Assembly: GCA_021209875.1 (NCBI GenBank)
Contig: JAGYVD010000006.1
Span: forward strand, 186,001 to 250,000
Reading direction: 5' to 3'
DNA: 64,000 bases
Origin: Rosellinia necatrix
Lineage: Eukaryota; Ascomycota; Sordariomycetes; Xylariales; Xylariaceae
Each line of letters begins with the position of its first letter. The first letter of the stretch is position 1. Under the pieces are notes generated by a model, which did no database searches, had not been told where the DNA came from, and saw only the letters and a list, made by a program, of their open reading frames with translations. The translations under genes were made by a program, and so were the position numbers. This document shows positions 30,897 through 42,969 of the stretch, in pieces.

Positions 30897-33800
30897 GATG
30901 AGACACCGCGGCAAAAGGGTAGAGCATAAGAGGGCAGAGCTACACTATGTAAATCTTGGGAGATCTGATACTCGGCTGTTGCATCAGCGACGGAGGGGTG
31001 TCGCGGATCCAAGACTGCGGGACTAGATTCAAATCGAAGTCGAGCAAAAGTACCGATGCAGACAGATAGACGGAGCGATACCTATGATGCAAAGGTATGA
31101 GGCAATAAAGACGATAATGGTTAAACGGTAAATATGGTTATGGCTGGTGAGATGGAACTGGTACGTTGGGATGTATTGGAACGGGTGCAGAACCACAAGT
31201 ATCGAGTATTATTGGGGGGAGACCGGGGGGAGTGGTCGGCTGGTCGGTGAGGTCGGATTCGAAGGATGGGCAGAAGACGGGGGGGATGGGACTGGGATGG
31301 GACTGGATGGGGGTGGAGGTGGAGCGACGATCAGAACGGCGTTGATAATGGCAAACAAAGCCGGATGGACCACCTACTCGACTCTTCACCGTCTAAAGCA
31401 CAAGTGGCGGAGAGAGAGGGGAGAGAGAGAGCCGTGTGTTGGAATGGCGACGGGATGGGTGGGTGGCGGAAGGCAGGAGGACGTAGGTCGCAGCAGCCGG
31501 CAACATGCAATCAACACCCAGCACCCCAAACAGCCAGAGCAGGTACCGGCCGGGAGTGTACTGAGTAGTGTAGCTACACCAACGTATACTAGTCGAGGAA
31601 GCTTGTGTGTCCCGGTGCAGCAACACCCAGTTCTGACCCAGTGTCAGGCAACCAACAAGAACCATAAAAAAATAAATCTGCTGGTCGGTGGGGGCAACTA
31701 GCGCCGAGCATAGTGACATCGACCGGTCTGTGCATTTGTCCCAGCCGCACCAAATTAATACGAGCGCACGAGGAAGAGGGACTTATCGGGAAAGTATCAC
31801 CCCAGCTCCCTGCACCACGACAGGGACCTATCCCTGTCGTTTGTCTATCCGCCTCGAAGCCAGTGACCAATAGGAGCTCCTGCGATTTTATGGCGGGATG
31901 GTCGCCTCAGCGTACACTACAACTTTTCTCAGTTCATCAACCGGATAGATTATTATTCCAAGGTTTCCTTTTTTTCTCTTCCTTTTTTTTTTTTTTTAGG
32001 GCCTCGTCCGTGTCCTCCCAATATTTCAACCAATGTTAACCTTCTCTCCAGGCCTAAACTCTCATCGGATTATCCCTACTATCTACCGATTGAAAAAAAT
32101 AACCTGGTCGCCATCAACACATGCCGCCCACTTACTACCGCGCTAGGATTATACAAGCAAGTATGTATGTGCATACTGTAGATAGACCCTCCTGGCCGGA
32201 CCCTCAACCAGCGAGAGCAAGTATGGTCTCCATCTCGAGTCGCGCGCAACACATATCTCTGTTTACTTTGCTTAATGCAACGTGGAATCGAGGCCAAAGG
32301 TCAACGAGTAGGCAGGCATGGGGAAAAGGCGGTAAGGAGTGCGAACGAGACATCGTGCATGTACTCTCATCCAGCCCAGCGAGAGAAACAGGTAAAGTAC
32401 GTGCATATCGGGAGGTGCATTGTCGGACGTTTCTTGTGCAGGACAAATCGCAGTACTGCCATTGGCTCAATCCGGGCTTCCTCGTCCCAAACAGGAAATA
32501 TCATGAGGGCCTAGTTTCATGCACAAGGGATAGGGGGGCTGAGGTGACACCAAGCTGCCACTTGCAGGATAACTCAAGACCAGTATACTAGGAGGTCCAG
32601 CATATGTACTTGAGTGCAAGGTACCTTAATGCATCTCACCTAATCGATAAACTTATTTTCCCAGCCGTCCCAGCAAAAGAGAGATGAAAGTGTAACTGCT
32701 GGATAATACAATCCAGGCGATATGTTGAGTGTGGTTGGAGTGCTGACGGATGGAGGGGTAAAAATGACTCGTCGCTTAATAGAAAAAAAAAATTTAAATT
32801 ACAATTTTGTAGCACAAAAAAAAAAAATCCCTCGGGGATTGGGAAAAAAAAATCAGGAAAGAAAAAAAAAAAAAAGTTGGGGTGGGGAGTCGTTTGCGGG
32901 GCAGAGCAGGGATCCGAACTTTTCTTTTGTTTCCCTTTGGCACTTTCTTTTCTTACTCTCTCTGCCACCGCCGCCACCCTTTTCGCCCATGGAGGCAACG
33001 AATTGATCGGCCGCAAACTTGAGGATTACATCTCCTCGATGCACCGAATACAATTGATGTTGTCGCGCGAAGTGTACATAGTATCAATGCTCCGGATACT
33101 ATTATCTGCATCATTCCCATTAAAAAGGTGATCTGGTCCGATTTATGGCCAGTAGTGTGTGTACAGATTGGTTGGCGGAGTGAAAATGGGTCTCTATCTA
33201 GGTAAGGTATCTAACGGTGGACCAAATCACCCGTAGAATGGAGCTGCCGTGAACCGATGCCTCTTGTCTCATCTCCCACCTGCCTACCAGGTAGGTAAGT
33301 AGACATGTCACATAGTAGATGGAAATGATACGGTGTGGTTCAGCTAGTGTATGTGTATTGTGCCGGTAGATGATAACATTTATTGTCGCGCATAGTATAT
33401 TACATGCTATGTATGTACGTGTAGGACTGGGTGTAGCATGTCATGTTATCGTCGGCAGGGCAGAAGAGTTTGGCCTCGTTGTATCCCTTGCCAGACCAGA
33501 CAACCACCCCAGTCCCCGAAGGTACTGACAACAAGATGCTGCAGCAAGGAGCCAAACAGTATGATGTAGGTAGTGCAGTGTAGGCGGTAAGAAGAAGGAC
33601 AATGACGACTAGCACGGAACTGGCATCACACAAGGTATACTACTACGGTAATCTGTAGGCAGGTGTACTTATTCAGGTGGATGCAGCCGGAAACGCTGGC
33701 CGGAAGATTGCCGCGAACCACCATGACGGTGCGCTTAGCCTATCTGGACCATTCTTATTTTTGTTACGCAATGTGTGCCCACGCGAGAAACTTCCCCAAA

Positions 33801-36663
33801 TGCGCATCAGCTCATTTTGGAGTTAGTGTAGATACCCTACATACATCTTCTCCATAAGTCTTTACACGCTACTGTCGTCTGCATCCATCCAGGCGCCATA
33901 CAAGCCCATACAAGCCCATACAAGCCCATACAAGCCCATACAAGCCCATACAAGCCCATACAAGCCCATACAAGCCCATACAAGCCCATACAAGCCCATA
34001 CAAGCCCATACAAGCCCATACAAGCCCATACAAGCCCATACGGTAGATACTAGAGCCAGTCTCCGTGTCGCAGTACTTGGAGGTAGTGGACACGACACAA
34101 CACAGCAAAGAACACACAACGATGTCATTGACGGCGCTCGTGCTCACCGTACCCGCCGGCCAGGAATGGGATAAGATGCGCCTCCACTCCTCGGCATACT
34201 TGAATCGAACTGCTGACTCGGGCGAGTCTGGGGTCGGCTAGGTTTGACAGGCACCGGAGTGGAGGCGCCCAAGGTGAGGGGATACCCACGGGCCACTGCC
34301 ATCTTACACTACATACAACATACACTACAAGGACACTACAGGAATCATTAGCGTTGGTGCGAACGCCTCTCTGACAAGTTCTACACTACTGTGACGACTA
34401 CCACCAGACAATGCGCATGTTCGTCTCTTCCGCAAGGCAGAGCGCGCGCGACTCGACTCGACGTACATACATACAGGATCAACTCGTCCCGAGGCTCCCG
34501 GCGGGCAGAGCCTCTGGAGACGCCCGTCTCCTCTAGCGCAGAATGCCTGACTCGGAAGATTCCTGCCTAACTAGAACCCCCCTCTTATACCATGTATAAT
34601 TCAATTGGATCCGTTCACTACGAAGCACTAACTAAAAGGCTCTACCCTTACTCCAACTACAAACCACCTCCCGAATAGTTTACCCGAGAGATCGCTCTAC
34701 TACGTAGTACGTAGCTGTCGCGATATCTCACTATCAAATAATGAAACGACGAGGCAGTCCCAACAAATCAAATAGGTAAAATGCTGCACAGCACCTGATG
34801 GCCCTAGCGGTGGTTTTTTTGGGTGTAGTGTGGTGTAGCGTGGTGTAAGATGATATACAAGATCCACAGTCATTGAAATAGACGCCCATCACAGAACCCG
34901 CCCTCACAAACACTGTTCGCCTTCCAACATTAGCGTTAGCTACGAGGACGGGAAGACGACCGGAAACGGAAACGACCCACGATAAAACGGACACAACAGG
35001 CGTCAGTTGTTTATTTCTCATTCCTGATTACATACTTGATTACTTAGCTATACTACCTGTACTACGTATGTAATTTTACTGCTGAACAACCTGGCCTGTA
35101 CAACCAGTGCGAATAACGGCAACGGTCGCCCAGTACCACTGCCACGGTAGAGTTCCTAAACAAGGTTTAGCGCACTGACCACCTTCTACCTATGCACTAA
35201 GTACACGATCTAGCATTTTCAGGGTTCATTGACCACCACAGTACATAACCGCCTCCTTATGTGCACGTATTATCATCTTGTACCTACCTAAGGTAGGCCG
35301 GGAAAGGGTCGCATCAGCCTCACGTGGGTCTCACCGGTGTGGCAAACGTAATGCACAATGCCTAGGTACGCTGGCAGCTTCAAGCCAGTCTTGGAAGGCT
35401 CCCTCATTTAGGAAACGTAACGAAAATAACTCGTTACTTGCTTGAGTATACAATTACATAACCCAAAACGCCACCGCCGCTCAACTCCCGAGATCCACTT
35501 ACACATGGCCATAACGCCATTCGACTAGTGTACCAAAGGTACGAAGATACGTTGAATAAGACAGACGTTAGTTACCAAAAACGTCGTCTTTCCTAGGCGA
35601 GAATATCCAAGTATACTCTGTATCCATACGCCTACCCTTCCCAATCAAGCGCAACAACCTACGTAGTATTCGTAGCGACGTATATGCACAGGCAAGTATA
35701 GTAGATAGAATAGGTAAGAGCGCTCAGGTCATCGCTACGGATCTTCCGGCACCTACTTATCTAAAATTTGAGCTAAGGCTGCGAGATGTAAGGTTCTTAC
35801 AACTAAGATATCACCATCCTTCTACAAGGGATGCATTACACAGTGCACTTACACTACTTGCCTTGCTTCTATGATTCCGAGACTCGTTCAGCTCCTAGGT
35901 TAATAAACCCACCGAGACAAGGTAAGGCTGCTCAGCTCTGCTCCTTCAAGACAAATCATTGGTTAATTTCTTGATGCTGAGCTTCCTTCGGTGCCACTCG
36001 TTATATACCATACAACCGTCGTTGCTTACAGTTCACCAAGTTCTCGACAAGAAACGATCCAACGAGCCTGTCAAAATAAACAACCGATACCGGCGCTCTC
36101 GGCCCATCCGTTCATGAGAAGCAATATCGACCAACACATTAATTAATGAAGCCCACAAATCACAATAAGGGCGCAGATGGGTAAAGAACCGAGCCAGGGA
36201 ACCATGCGTGTGGGAGCTTATCAGTGACCTATTAGACAAGCCTATACAAGGTAGTAAATTTGAAGAAATGTGTAACTAGGCCAGCGAAACTAGACAGTAC
36301 TCAATCTCTTGGAACTCACATATCGAGCGAAGCAAGCATCGTTGACTATTTCCCTATTAGTAGCATAGACAGGCGGGTTCAAGATCCCCATTAGATCGCT
36401 ATAATCAATTGCGCTCTGTTGCGGTATAACTTGTATAGACAAGGCGGAAAATTGTGCAATCGCCATCATCTCATTTTCTATCTCCGTCGTCAGGTCCAAG
36501 GCAGTTTGTTCCATTCTAATATATACAACCGAAGAAAAAAAAAAATCTCGCCTTATTTTGAACCAGGGACCTATTATCACCCCCACCTCGGCGCCTCGCG
36601 TCATAGTGTAGTGTGTATTAGTGGTTGGCCGCCACGCCCCAGTTGGAACAAAAAAAAATTTTT
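30897..36663. other. Long intergenic region with repeats and no supported gene
   Basis: Nearly 5.8 kb shows no recognisable gene. Open frames are short, low-complexity or created by repeats. It contains G-rich and GA-rich stretches at 31200-31450, T-rich and A-rich runs at 31970-32000 and 32783-32876, and the 14-copy decamer array at 33901-34040. The part nearest 30897 is probably promoter and leader of the GDS1-like gene. ACTACACTAC and TACGTAG-like short repeats are frequent at 34300-35700. Confidence 0.55.
33901..34040. repeat. Decamer minisatellite (CAAGCCCATA), 14 perfect copies
   Basis: Fourteen identical 10-bp units stand head to tail without a mismatch. Because 10 is not a multiple of 3, the array opens all three minus-strand frames into a repeating GLYGLVWACM-type peptide. 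Those frames are repeat artefacts rather than a gene. The perfect identity suggests recent expansion. Confidence 0.97.
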
Positions 36664-36855
36664 CTATCCTACATACGATTGTCCGAGGCCAGCGGGTGCG
36701 ATATCAGGGATGGAATCGCGCGCCTCCTGGACGCGACTCCTGGCTCGCCTCTCGACGGCCCTGCCGACGCCGAGGTCGATCTTCTCCATCCACCAGGCGA
36801 GTAACGCCTGGAACTCGGCGCAGGCGGGGGCTGCTTCGGCCGGCATCTGGTTGGC
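36664..36855 (-). pseudogene. Orphan coding-like exon, unknown family
   Basis: The minus-strand frame ending at 36664 reads QMPAEAAPACAEFQALLAWW and then MEKIDLGVGRAVERRARSR, IPDIAPAGLGQSYVG and a stop. Almost every codon has G or C in third position, like the methyltransferase and LD-carboxypeptidase genes here and unlike its surroundings. A GCTAAC..AAG or CAG acceptor-like signal lies just upstream at about 36855-36870. No start or family can be assigned. It could be the last exon of a multi-exon gene whose earlier exons I cannot delimit, or a relic. Confidence 0.35.
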
Positions 36856-37206
36856 TTGTGTGTTAGCATATATGCTTGTATTCCCATCCGGTTCTTCCAA
36901 ATGATAACTAGACGAGAGAAGTAGCGGAGAAAGGTGGATAAATGAAAGGGGGGGCAAATACTGGTACAAACGCAAGCCGGGCTTCTCTAGTTCGGCTACA
37001 CATGATACTGCCACAGGATTCGTGGCGCGTATGCACAAGGGCTTGGAGTGAGATGCTGTAGATAACAGTATAGTTAGCAAAAATTGACCATAGCCAGGCT
37101 GTGTGGTTCTTGAACGACAAATGCTCAAAAGTGATAGTCGGCTGATGAACGAACAAAGAGGAATGTGAAAGTTATAGACGAAAGGAAGAAAAGTAGAGCA
37201 CTCAAC

Positions 37207-37716
37207 CTACCCCTTACAGCACTGGTAGCAGAGCGATAGTTGCGGCCTGCCGACAAAGTACTCTGTGCTCTGGCCGGCAATAGTCGTACCCTGGCCGACT
37301 TCTATGATTTGCTGCCCGACCTGCTCTGATGCGAACTGTGAATTGTCCCCGTTTGGGAGAGTACCATTTGAGATGTTTACTGCCTGTTGACCCTGTTCGC
37401 GAACGCGGCATGTTTGTTCTGGCACCATGCCCTTGTTATGGTCCGTTCCCTGGATATGGTTGCCCGGACCTTGGTGTTGCGGTACCAGCTGGGGTTGGGT
37501 TTGGAAAACATAACCTGTTGGAAAGTATTGCTGGCGCATGCCGTATATATGTTGAAACATCGTGGAGAGGTTATTAGATGACAGTATTGGGATAGGATAG
37601 GAATGTCTCTCCTGCTGCGACGTTTGTATAAGTAGTTGTGGATTATCGGCGCTGAGCTTGATAACGTTCTTCTCTTGTCTCTGACAACGGTAGTGTTGTG
37701 ATATATCGTGCTGCAA
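37207..37716 (-). CDS. Hypothetical Gln-rich protein or exon
   Basis: An open frame of 169 residues, or 117 from the internal Met in MFQHIYGMRQQYF. It is rich in Gln and Asn and ends LSLCYQCCKG at a site that also contains a possible GTAAGG donor, so a further exon toward 36664 is possible. No domain is recognised and no membrane segment or signal peptide is seen. Codon use is less GC-biased than in neighbouring real genes, so it may be spurious. Confidence 0.3.
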   Translation of the reverse strand: MQHDISQHYRCQRQEKNVIKLSADNPQLLIQTSQQERHSYPIPILSSNNLSTMFQHIYGMRQQYFPTGYVFQTQPQLVPQHQGPGNHIQGTDHNKGMVPEQTCRVREQGQQAVNISNGTLPNGDNSQFASEQVGQQIIEVGQGTTIAGQSTEYFVGRPQLSLCYQCCKG

Positions 37717-38352
37717 CTCTGTTCCGAGATGATGGAGAAATCGAAAAAATGGTTGAGAAATAGTGCGGAAGCCCGGTGAATCATGGTATTAAATACGTGG
37801 GTGAATAATCCAGTGCGGCGGCTTGGGTTTGCTTTAGGCTTGTGAATCAAAAAAAAAAAAAACCCTCCCCAAGGACCATGATTTACCAAACCCTGACCAC
37901 GGAGATGGCAAACATATGGTGCTTGTTTGCTATGACGGCTGTCTGATTGTCGAATAGGCATCTAGGGGAAGTGGGTTTGAACACGAACGGCAGGTAATAC
38001 AAAAGCATTAACCACTCGCTGGGTCTCTCTCACTGGCTAATTACCGATATGCCACGTGCGAGCAACAATGAAAGAACAACCTCTTGCGTAGGGAGGATCT
38101 GTATTGGTATTGTAAGGCCAGCTACCCGCACTAACGTGGCCGCAGTGCCGCCGTGGTCAATGATAACTCGAACCGCCAGTCGGCAGTCGTTGCGTTACCG
38201 ACCATATGGTTCGTTGTCCATACTGGTGCTACCTAATTGAAACACTGAGTACACACGAAACAAGACCGTGCTCCTTATCTAACATGTTCGTAGTGTCTAT
38301 GCGTCTTTCAGTATGTCAAATCCTTAGTGAATGCGTAGAGCAAATATGCCAA
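37717..38352. other. Intergenic region, no gene seen
   Basis: It contains an A-rich run near 37848-37862 and only short unsupported frames. It is the 3' flank of the MFS transporter gene. Confidence 0.5.
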
Positions 38353-40488
38353 TCAAGCTGTAGCAAAGCGAAGCGGGCCAGACCAGATACGCATCGCCTT
38401 CCCCCGCCACATCAATAGCACGATAAGCAGGAAAGCAAGCACGCATACGGCGGCCTGGATGCCGAAGCTGGCCTTCGTCCCCTGGGCGTTGGCCCACGTG
38501 ACTTGGAAATAGCTGACGATGAACCCGCCGAGCGAGCGCGAGTTGTTGACCCATGCTGAGACCTCTCCAGACGCCTCTGGGTAGCAGTCGAGGTTGTAAG
38601 ATGATACGGCGACGGTGATGATCATGGTGCTGAAAACGTAGAGACCCCAACTTACCGAGGTGACCATGAAGTGCCACCTGTTCTCTAAGCTCTGTCCTAG
38701 GAGGACGAGACCTATAATCGTGAAAGGGAGAGCGATCATGATGGCGCGGAGACGAGCTTCGGGCTCGAAACGCCCGTTATGTGTCCTGACTGGTGGACAT
38801 CAGAATCAGTGATCTTTCTTGGCCGACGGCATATTCCTCATTGTTGGCGTGGCCATAGATCGATATTGGCTACTTACTGTATTGCTTCGCAAAAATATCG
38901 TGTAGCCAATGTCCCACAATCTCGCCGATGATAACGGCAACGATGGGGGTGAAGTAGAAGAAGCCAATTTGCTTCGGACCAAATCCGTACACCGGTTGGA
39001 GAAAGATTGATAAAGTCGTATTGATGCCTACAACCCATGCGAATGTCTATATTATAGATATCATGCTTCGTTAAAAGGAAGAACCAATAAAAATACCATG
39101 ATGTAAATAAGACGAAAATATCTTCATCTGAAGCCCATTGAGTACAGCAGCAGAGCTTTGAACTTACAAGGAAGTAGTAAAAACAAGATATCAGCACGGT
39201 AGGCTTGGAGATGGCACGGACAGGTCTCATACAGGCCTGGAAGAAGGTGTTTCGCCGGCCCCTAGACTTCCACTGCGCGATCCCTAGTAGGCTTGTGATG
39301 TGGTTACCACGGTCGGGTTGGTCGGATTGGACGATTCTACGATCATAGTAGGTCTCCTCGACGAAGACTATAGTTAGCGCAAGTGCGAGCGCGGTCTCAG
39401 CAGTATAAACCCAAAATGGTGTTGGCCATGGTTTCGTCTCAATCTGAACTGTTCACATTGAGAGTCAATAGATCTCCTTCCAGAGGATCTAACGGAGGTG
39501 CGTCTCTCCCGAGCCCCGTAGCTATATAACCGCAACTATATAACCACGGGGTTGCTATCTCCGACTATAACGGGCAGAGAAACGGGTGGTGATACTCACA
39601 AGCGGCAAGCAGGGGGCCGAGATAAGGACTGAGAACGAAGAAAGATCTAGTTCAGTAGAATAATCGGTTAGCACGACTGGAAAAATCGTGTGACGGGAAG
39701 AGAGAGAGAGAGAGAGAGAGAGACCCACGCCCAGATGTTGATCTTCCGGGCGCGCTCGTGGAAAAAGAACATGTCTTGGACGAAGATAAGGCCGTTGACT
39801 TGCGACACGGTAGAGAAGAAGCCGTTCAGGATGCGAGCGGTCTCGAAGGATGCGAAGTTAGTGGCACCGGCGCACCAAGCGGCGGTGGCGAGGGCGACGA
39901 CGAGGAAGTAGAACATCACGGGCAGGCGACCGAAATAAGCGCTGAAAGCCACGACTGGGTGGACATGATGGTTAGTAGGTATGTCGAGGCTGCGTCAAGC
40001 GACGAGGGGAAGTTGGAACTACCAAAGATGCCGCCCGCTCCTAGCATGAAGACGTTCCCAGCTTGCGAATGATTCACCTCATCCTCGGACATGTGCCACT
40101 GCCTGTGTATTTGTTAGCATGCCATGGATCGATCGAAGGCATGCGGGGACAATATCGAAACGCACTGGGCCTGCGGGATCAGAGTGACGGCGCCAGTCGC
40201 GGATCCATAGTCTGGCAGGAGGGCAGTGAAAGCGACAATGAATAGAACCAGATTCTTCTTCCGCTGGGGCCAATTCAACGGGTCAGCGGGATCCTCGCTT
40301 GGTTGAGGAATTAACCGAGTCCGTCCATCACTAGCAAGCTTAATCGTGGCATCCCCTTTGACCTCGCCTACATCAACTTCGTAACCCTCAGATGCCCCGA
40401 ATCCATGAATCCTATCTTCTTCGGAATCATTTTCCTTCGACGGAGTCGGCTTGGAAACTGTCAGATTCTCCATGTCCTCATGAGCCAT
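38353..40488 (-). CDS. MFS transporter (DHA1-like), seven exons
   Basis: Exons on the minus strand are 40488-40166, 40102-40023, 39954-39729, 39646-39600, 39448-39168, 39046-38878 and 38789-38353. The frame is continuous and gives 520 residues. The N-terminus is a charged cytosolic tail of about 75 residues ending EDPADPLNWPQRKKN, typical of fungal major-facilitator drug/H+ antiporters. Membrane segments begin with LVLFIVAFTALLPDYGSATG. FGRLPVMFYFLVVALATAAW followed by ETARILNGFF carries the loop-like motifs. SPYLGPLLAAF, INTTLSIFLQPVYGFGPKQI and FGIQAAVCVLAFLLIVLLMW form the remaining helices. The substrate cannot be told; relatives export toxic compounds or polyamines or are orphan permeases. 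Small exons (80 and 47 bases) and a GTGCGT donor rest on frame continuity and motif continuity. Confidence 0.88.
39700..39722. repeat. AG dinucleotide repeat in an MFS intron
   Basis: About eleven AG units lie in the third intron, directly next to its donor on the minus strand, where they read as a CT-rich tract. Confidence 0.9.
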
Positions 40489-42213
40489 ATGGGTAATGAA
40501 GGTATGAGCTAGGATGAAGGAGGGATGGTCTTGAGAAGACGGGGAGCATGCACTAGACTAATAAATATCCATCCAAGGTACGCCTCGGCTGCGAGGTATG
40601 TGCGTCTTCCACTGAACTGTTATTCTTGTGTGTTAACGGCATCCCAACTCGTACAGTTCCCTCTCGTCATTGGGGAATCAAGTGGCCGATCATATACTTC
40701 GCTTAGCCTCGAAGTATAAATGAACGAAGATACGGCGAACAACAAACCAATCACCTAGAGTCGTGGATGGGTTCTTCGTTTAATCTAACCAACCTGGGTT
40801 CACATTTGAACCTAGAAATGTCCGTAATAGCTGACATCGCTCCGCATTGCTCTGCATTGTTCTGCATTGCTCTGCATTGCTCTGCACCGCTCTACATCGT
40901 TGGGGTGTGCCTTGCTCGCATGCCGTTAAGCATTATGCTTATCTCATATTTATTAATTCCCAGTCCCCTGCTCTTGTCAGGATTAACACCGCTCTTATCG
41001 CCTCGTCCATCGACCCTGCCGGCCGAAAATGGCGTAACATTCCCATGGATAGCACTACCCCGCCCGGACGGCGCACATACCCCGGCGGGACGAGATCAAC
41101 CATCCCCGTGGGTAGGTACACATGTAGTTACGTTGGGCAGGGGTCGTCCTGTGTGGGTATGGCGGCAAGGACTCCATGTGCGCTTCACGCGTCTTGCTCG
41201 AGCTCTTAACTTGATAGAAAGATGGACAGGTTCCAATGTTGACTGATCGAGTTTGTGGCTTGGCTGAATCAACTAATTAATTCTGACCGCAAAGACTCGG
41301 AGCAAGCCTCTAGAAACCTCAGTGACTTTATTTAGCCCTTCCTAAACTTGAACGAGGCTACTCTGCCTACACCAATCTCCCCCAAGCTACCTCGGGAGAG
41401 CGCGCTTTAAGGTATCTAGCTTTGCAATTACATCGGCGTTACCCCCCGACAGCAACCCCTATAACAGGGCCCTTAACCTGTAACCCCCCCCCCCTCCCTG
41501 CTAAGGTTGTCCCGAAAGAGTATATGCTCCCTCAGCGGTCCTCAGTCAAGTCGATGCCTAGCAGAATTTAACTAAATGCCGTCATCGGGCGTCCAATGGA
41601 AGACAGTCCTGTCGGTATGCCCAGCACCGATCTGGAAGACTGCTCACGCCAGGGACCGTTAGGATAGTACAGGCTGGTAAACTCCCCTTTAATTGGACGT
41701 TGAGCAAAACATTAGGGCATTGCCATTCGAGTCACGCACATTATTACTTAATTCGCGAGGTTGGAGAAACGCTTGAGGGTAAATCCAAAGGGTGAGAAGC
41801 AAGGGTGGTGTGGTGGCCCTCATATGACTGAAGTTAGTCGCAAACAAGATACTGTGTGCAAGAGCTGTCTATCATTTTAACCTCAGGTAAGAGGCCATAC
41901 CGACGCGGACCGCCTAATAGTGTATAGGCAATCATAGACGTACGGTGGGGTAGACGTGTATTGAATGCACTGACGGTTTCCAGTGGATGAAATGCCGTTC
42001 TCGGCGTATTTAGTGGTGGTTTTTGTATGGTTTCTATTTGTAATTTGCGTTTGTTGCTGTTACGAGCCTATAAAATCTGCCATCGTACCGAATTCCAACT
42101 CCTCCTCCCATCTCTCGAGGATACAACCGATCGACCCATCTTCACAGTGAGTGATGTGATCTAGCAAGACGCAAAAACTGCTCTGTGTATTATATATGAG
42201 GTATTTGATAGCC
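40489..42213. other. Intergenic region with a 10-bp repeat
   Basis: No gene is supported. Six imperfect copies of CTCTGCATTG lie at 40840-40899. The first few hundred bases should be the MFS promoter and the last ones the 3' flank of the zinc-finger gene. Confidence 0.55.
40840..40899. repeat. 10-bp imperfect tandem repeat (CTCTGCATTG), 6 copies
   Basis: Six consecutive decamers differ at one to three positions. Intergenic, and older looking than the perfect decamer array at 33901. Confidence 0.85.
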
Positions 42214-42969
42214 TTAAACAATATCGGGAAATTTCTCCTGTTCGTATCGCGTGTTGAGTACTTCGTCCTCAGGTGTGTAAACATTTCCGTTCTCCAGGCG
42301 TCGTCGCTCTAACTGCACTCTCACCGAGTAGTACATCTGCTGCCCAACGGTCAGGTCCTTCCAAGGTGTTGAGAGAGAAACCGAGCTGCCCTTGAACTTG
42401 TGAGCTTTGCGAGCGTGCGCGACGAGTGAGTGTTTGCCGTAAAGCTCGTTGGTACACCATCCCTCGCCGTTGAGCCGGGGGCGGTCGCAAACTAGAGGCG
42501 GTTGGCCGTGACTCTTGGCATGGCTGGCTTGAGACGTGGCGTAGTTGGACGTTGGACGGTGGATTTTGCTTAGGTGGGATTTGATGCTCCCAACCGTATT
42601 GTTCATCGTCGCACCACACATCTGGGTTGTAGCGGCGCCATGGCGGTCCATTAGGGCACATTGGAATTGACCGCTTGCCACTACAATGTATATAAGTTAG
42701 TAGAGTGCGAAGGGGAAACCCTAGATGAGTCCATACCCCTCTTTGGGGCGGGGGGGGGGAGATAGAGATGCGTCTGCTTTGGACTTACAAACATGGCCCG
42801 TGGCGTTAGCCACCGCAGGAGGCTGGGCGTGCCCGACGTGAATGGCTCCATTTTGGCCCACGGCCAATGATGGCTGCTGCAGGGTTGGTTCGTCCTCCTG
42901 GCCGTTGGCTGTGGCCGGAGACGGCTGCGGCACGAATAGTTCGCCCTCGTATTCTTGCTCGTTGGCCAT
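42214..42969 (-). CDS. Small zinc-finger protein, two exons
   Basis: Exons 42969-42789 and 42680-42214 join across a 108-bp intron (GTAAGT..TAG) and give 215 residues. The first exon is acidic and Pro/Gln-rich (EDEPTLQQPSL), like a transactivation or linker region. The second has two zinc-finger-like arrangements: FQCALMDRHG..CGATMNNTVGSIKSHLSKIH and LVCDRPRLNGEGWCTNELYG..HSLVAHARKAH, each with paired Cys followed by paired His. The spacing between the Cys is longer than in classic C2H2 fingers. It could bind DNA or RNA, but no target is known. The ATG at 42969 has a good context (CCAACAATGGCC). A pyrimidine tract with CAG just upstream suggests an intron in the leader. Confidence 0.7.

Noticed and set aside
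33901..34040. Decamer array as a possible CRISPR array
   Set aside because: Units are 10 bp, directly abutting and without spacers, in a fungal genome; it is a minisatellite.
33837..34147. Three overlapping minus-strand open frames with a repeating GLYGLVWACM-type peptide
   Set aside because: They exist only because the 10-bp array lacks stops in every minus-strand frame; there is no start context, homologue or second exon.
36540..36660. tRNA-like signals (GGTTCAAA-type box on the minus strand and GTAGTG-like motif)
   Set aside because: No cloverleaf could be formed; the T-stem and acceptor stem do not pair.
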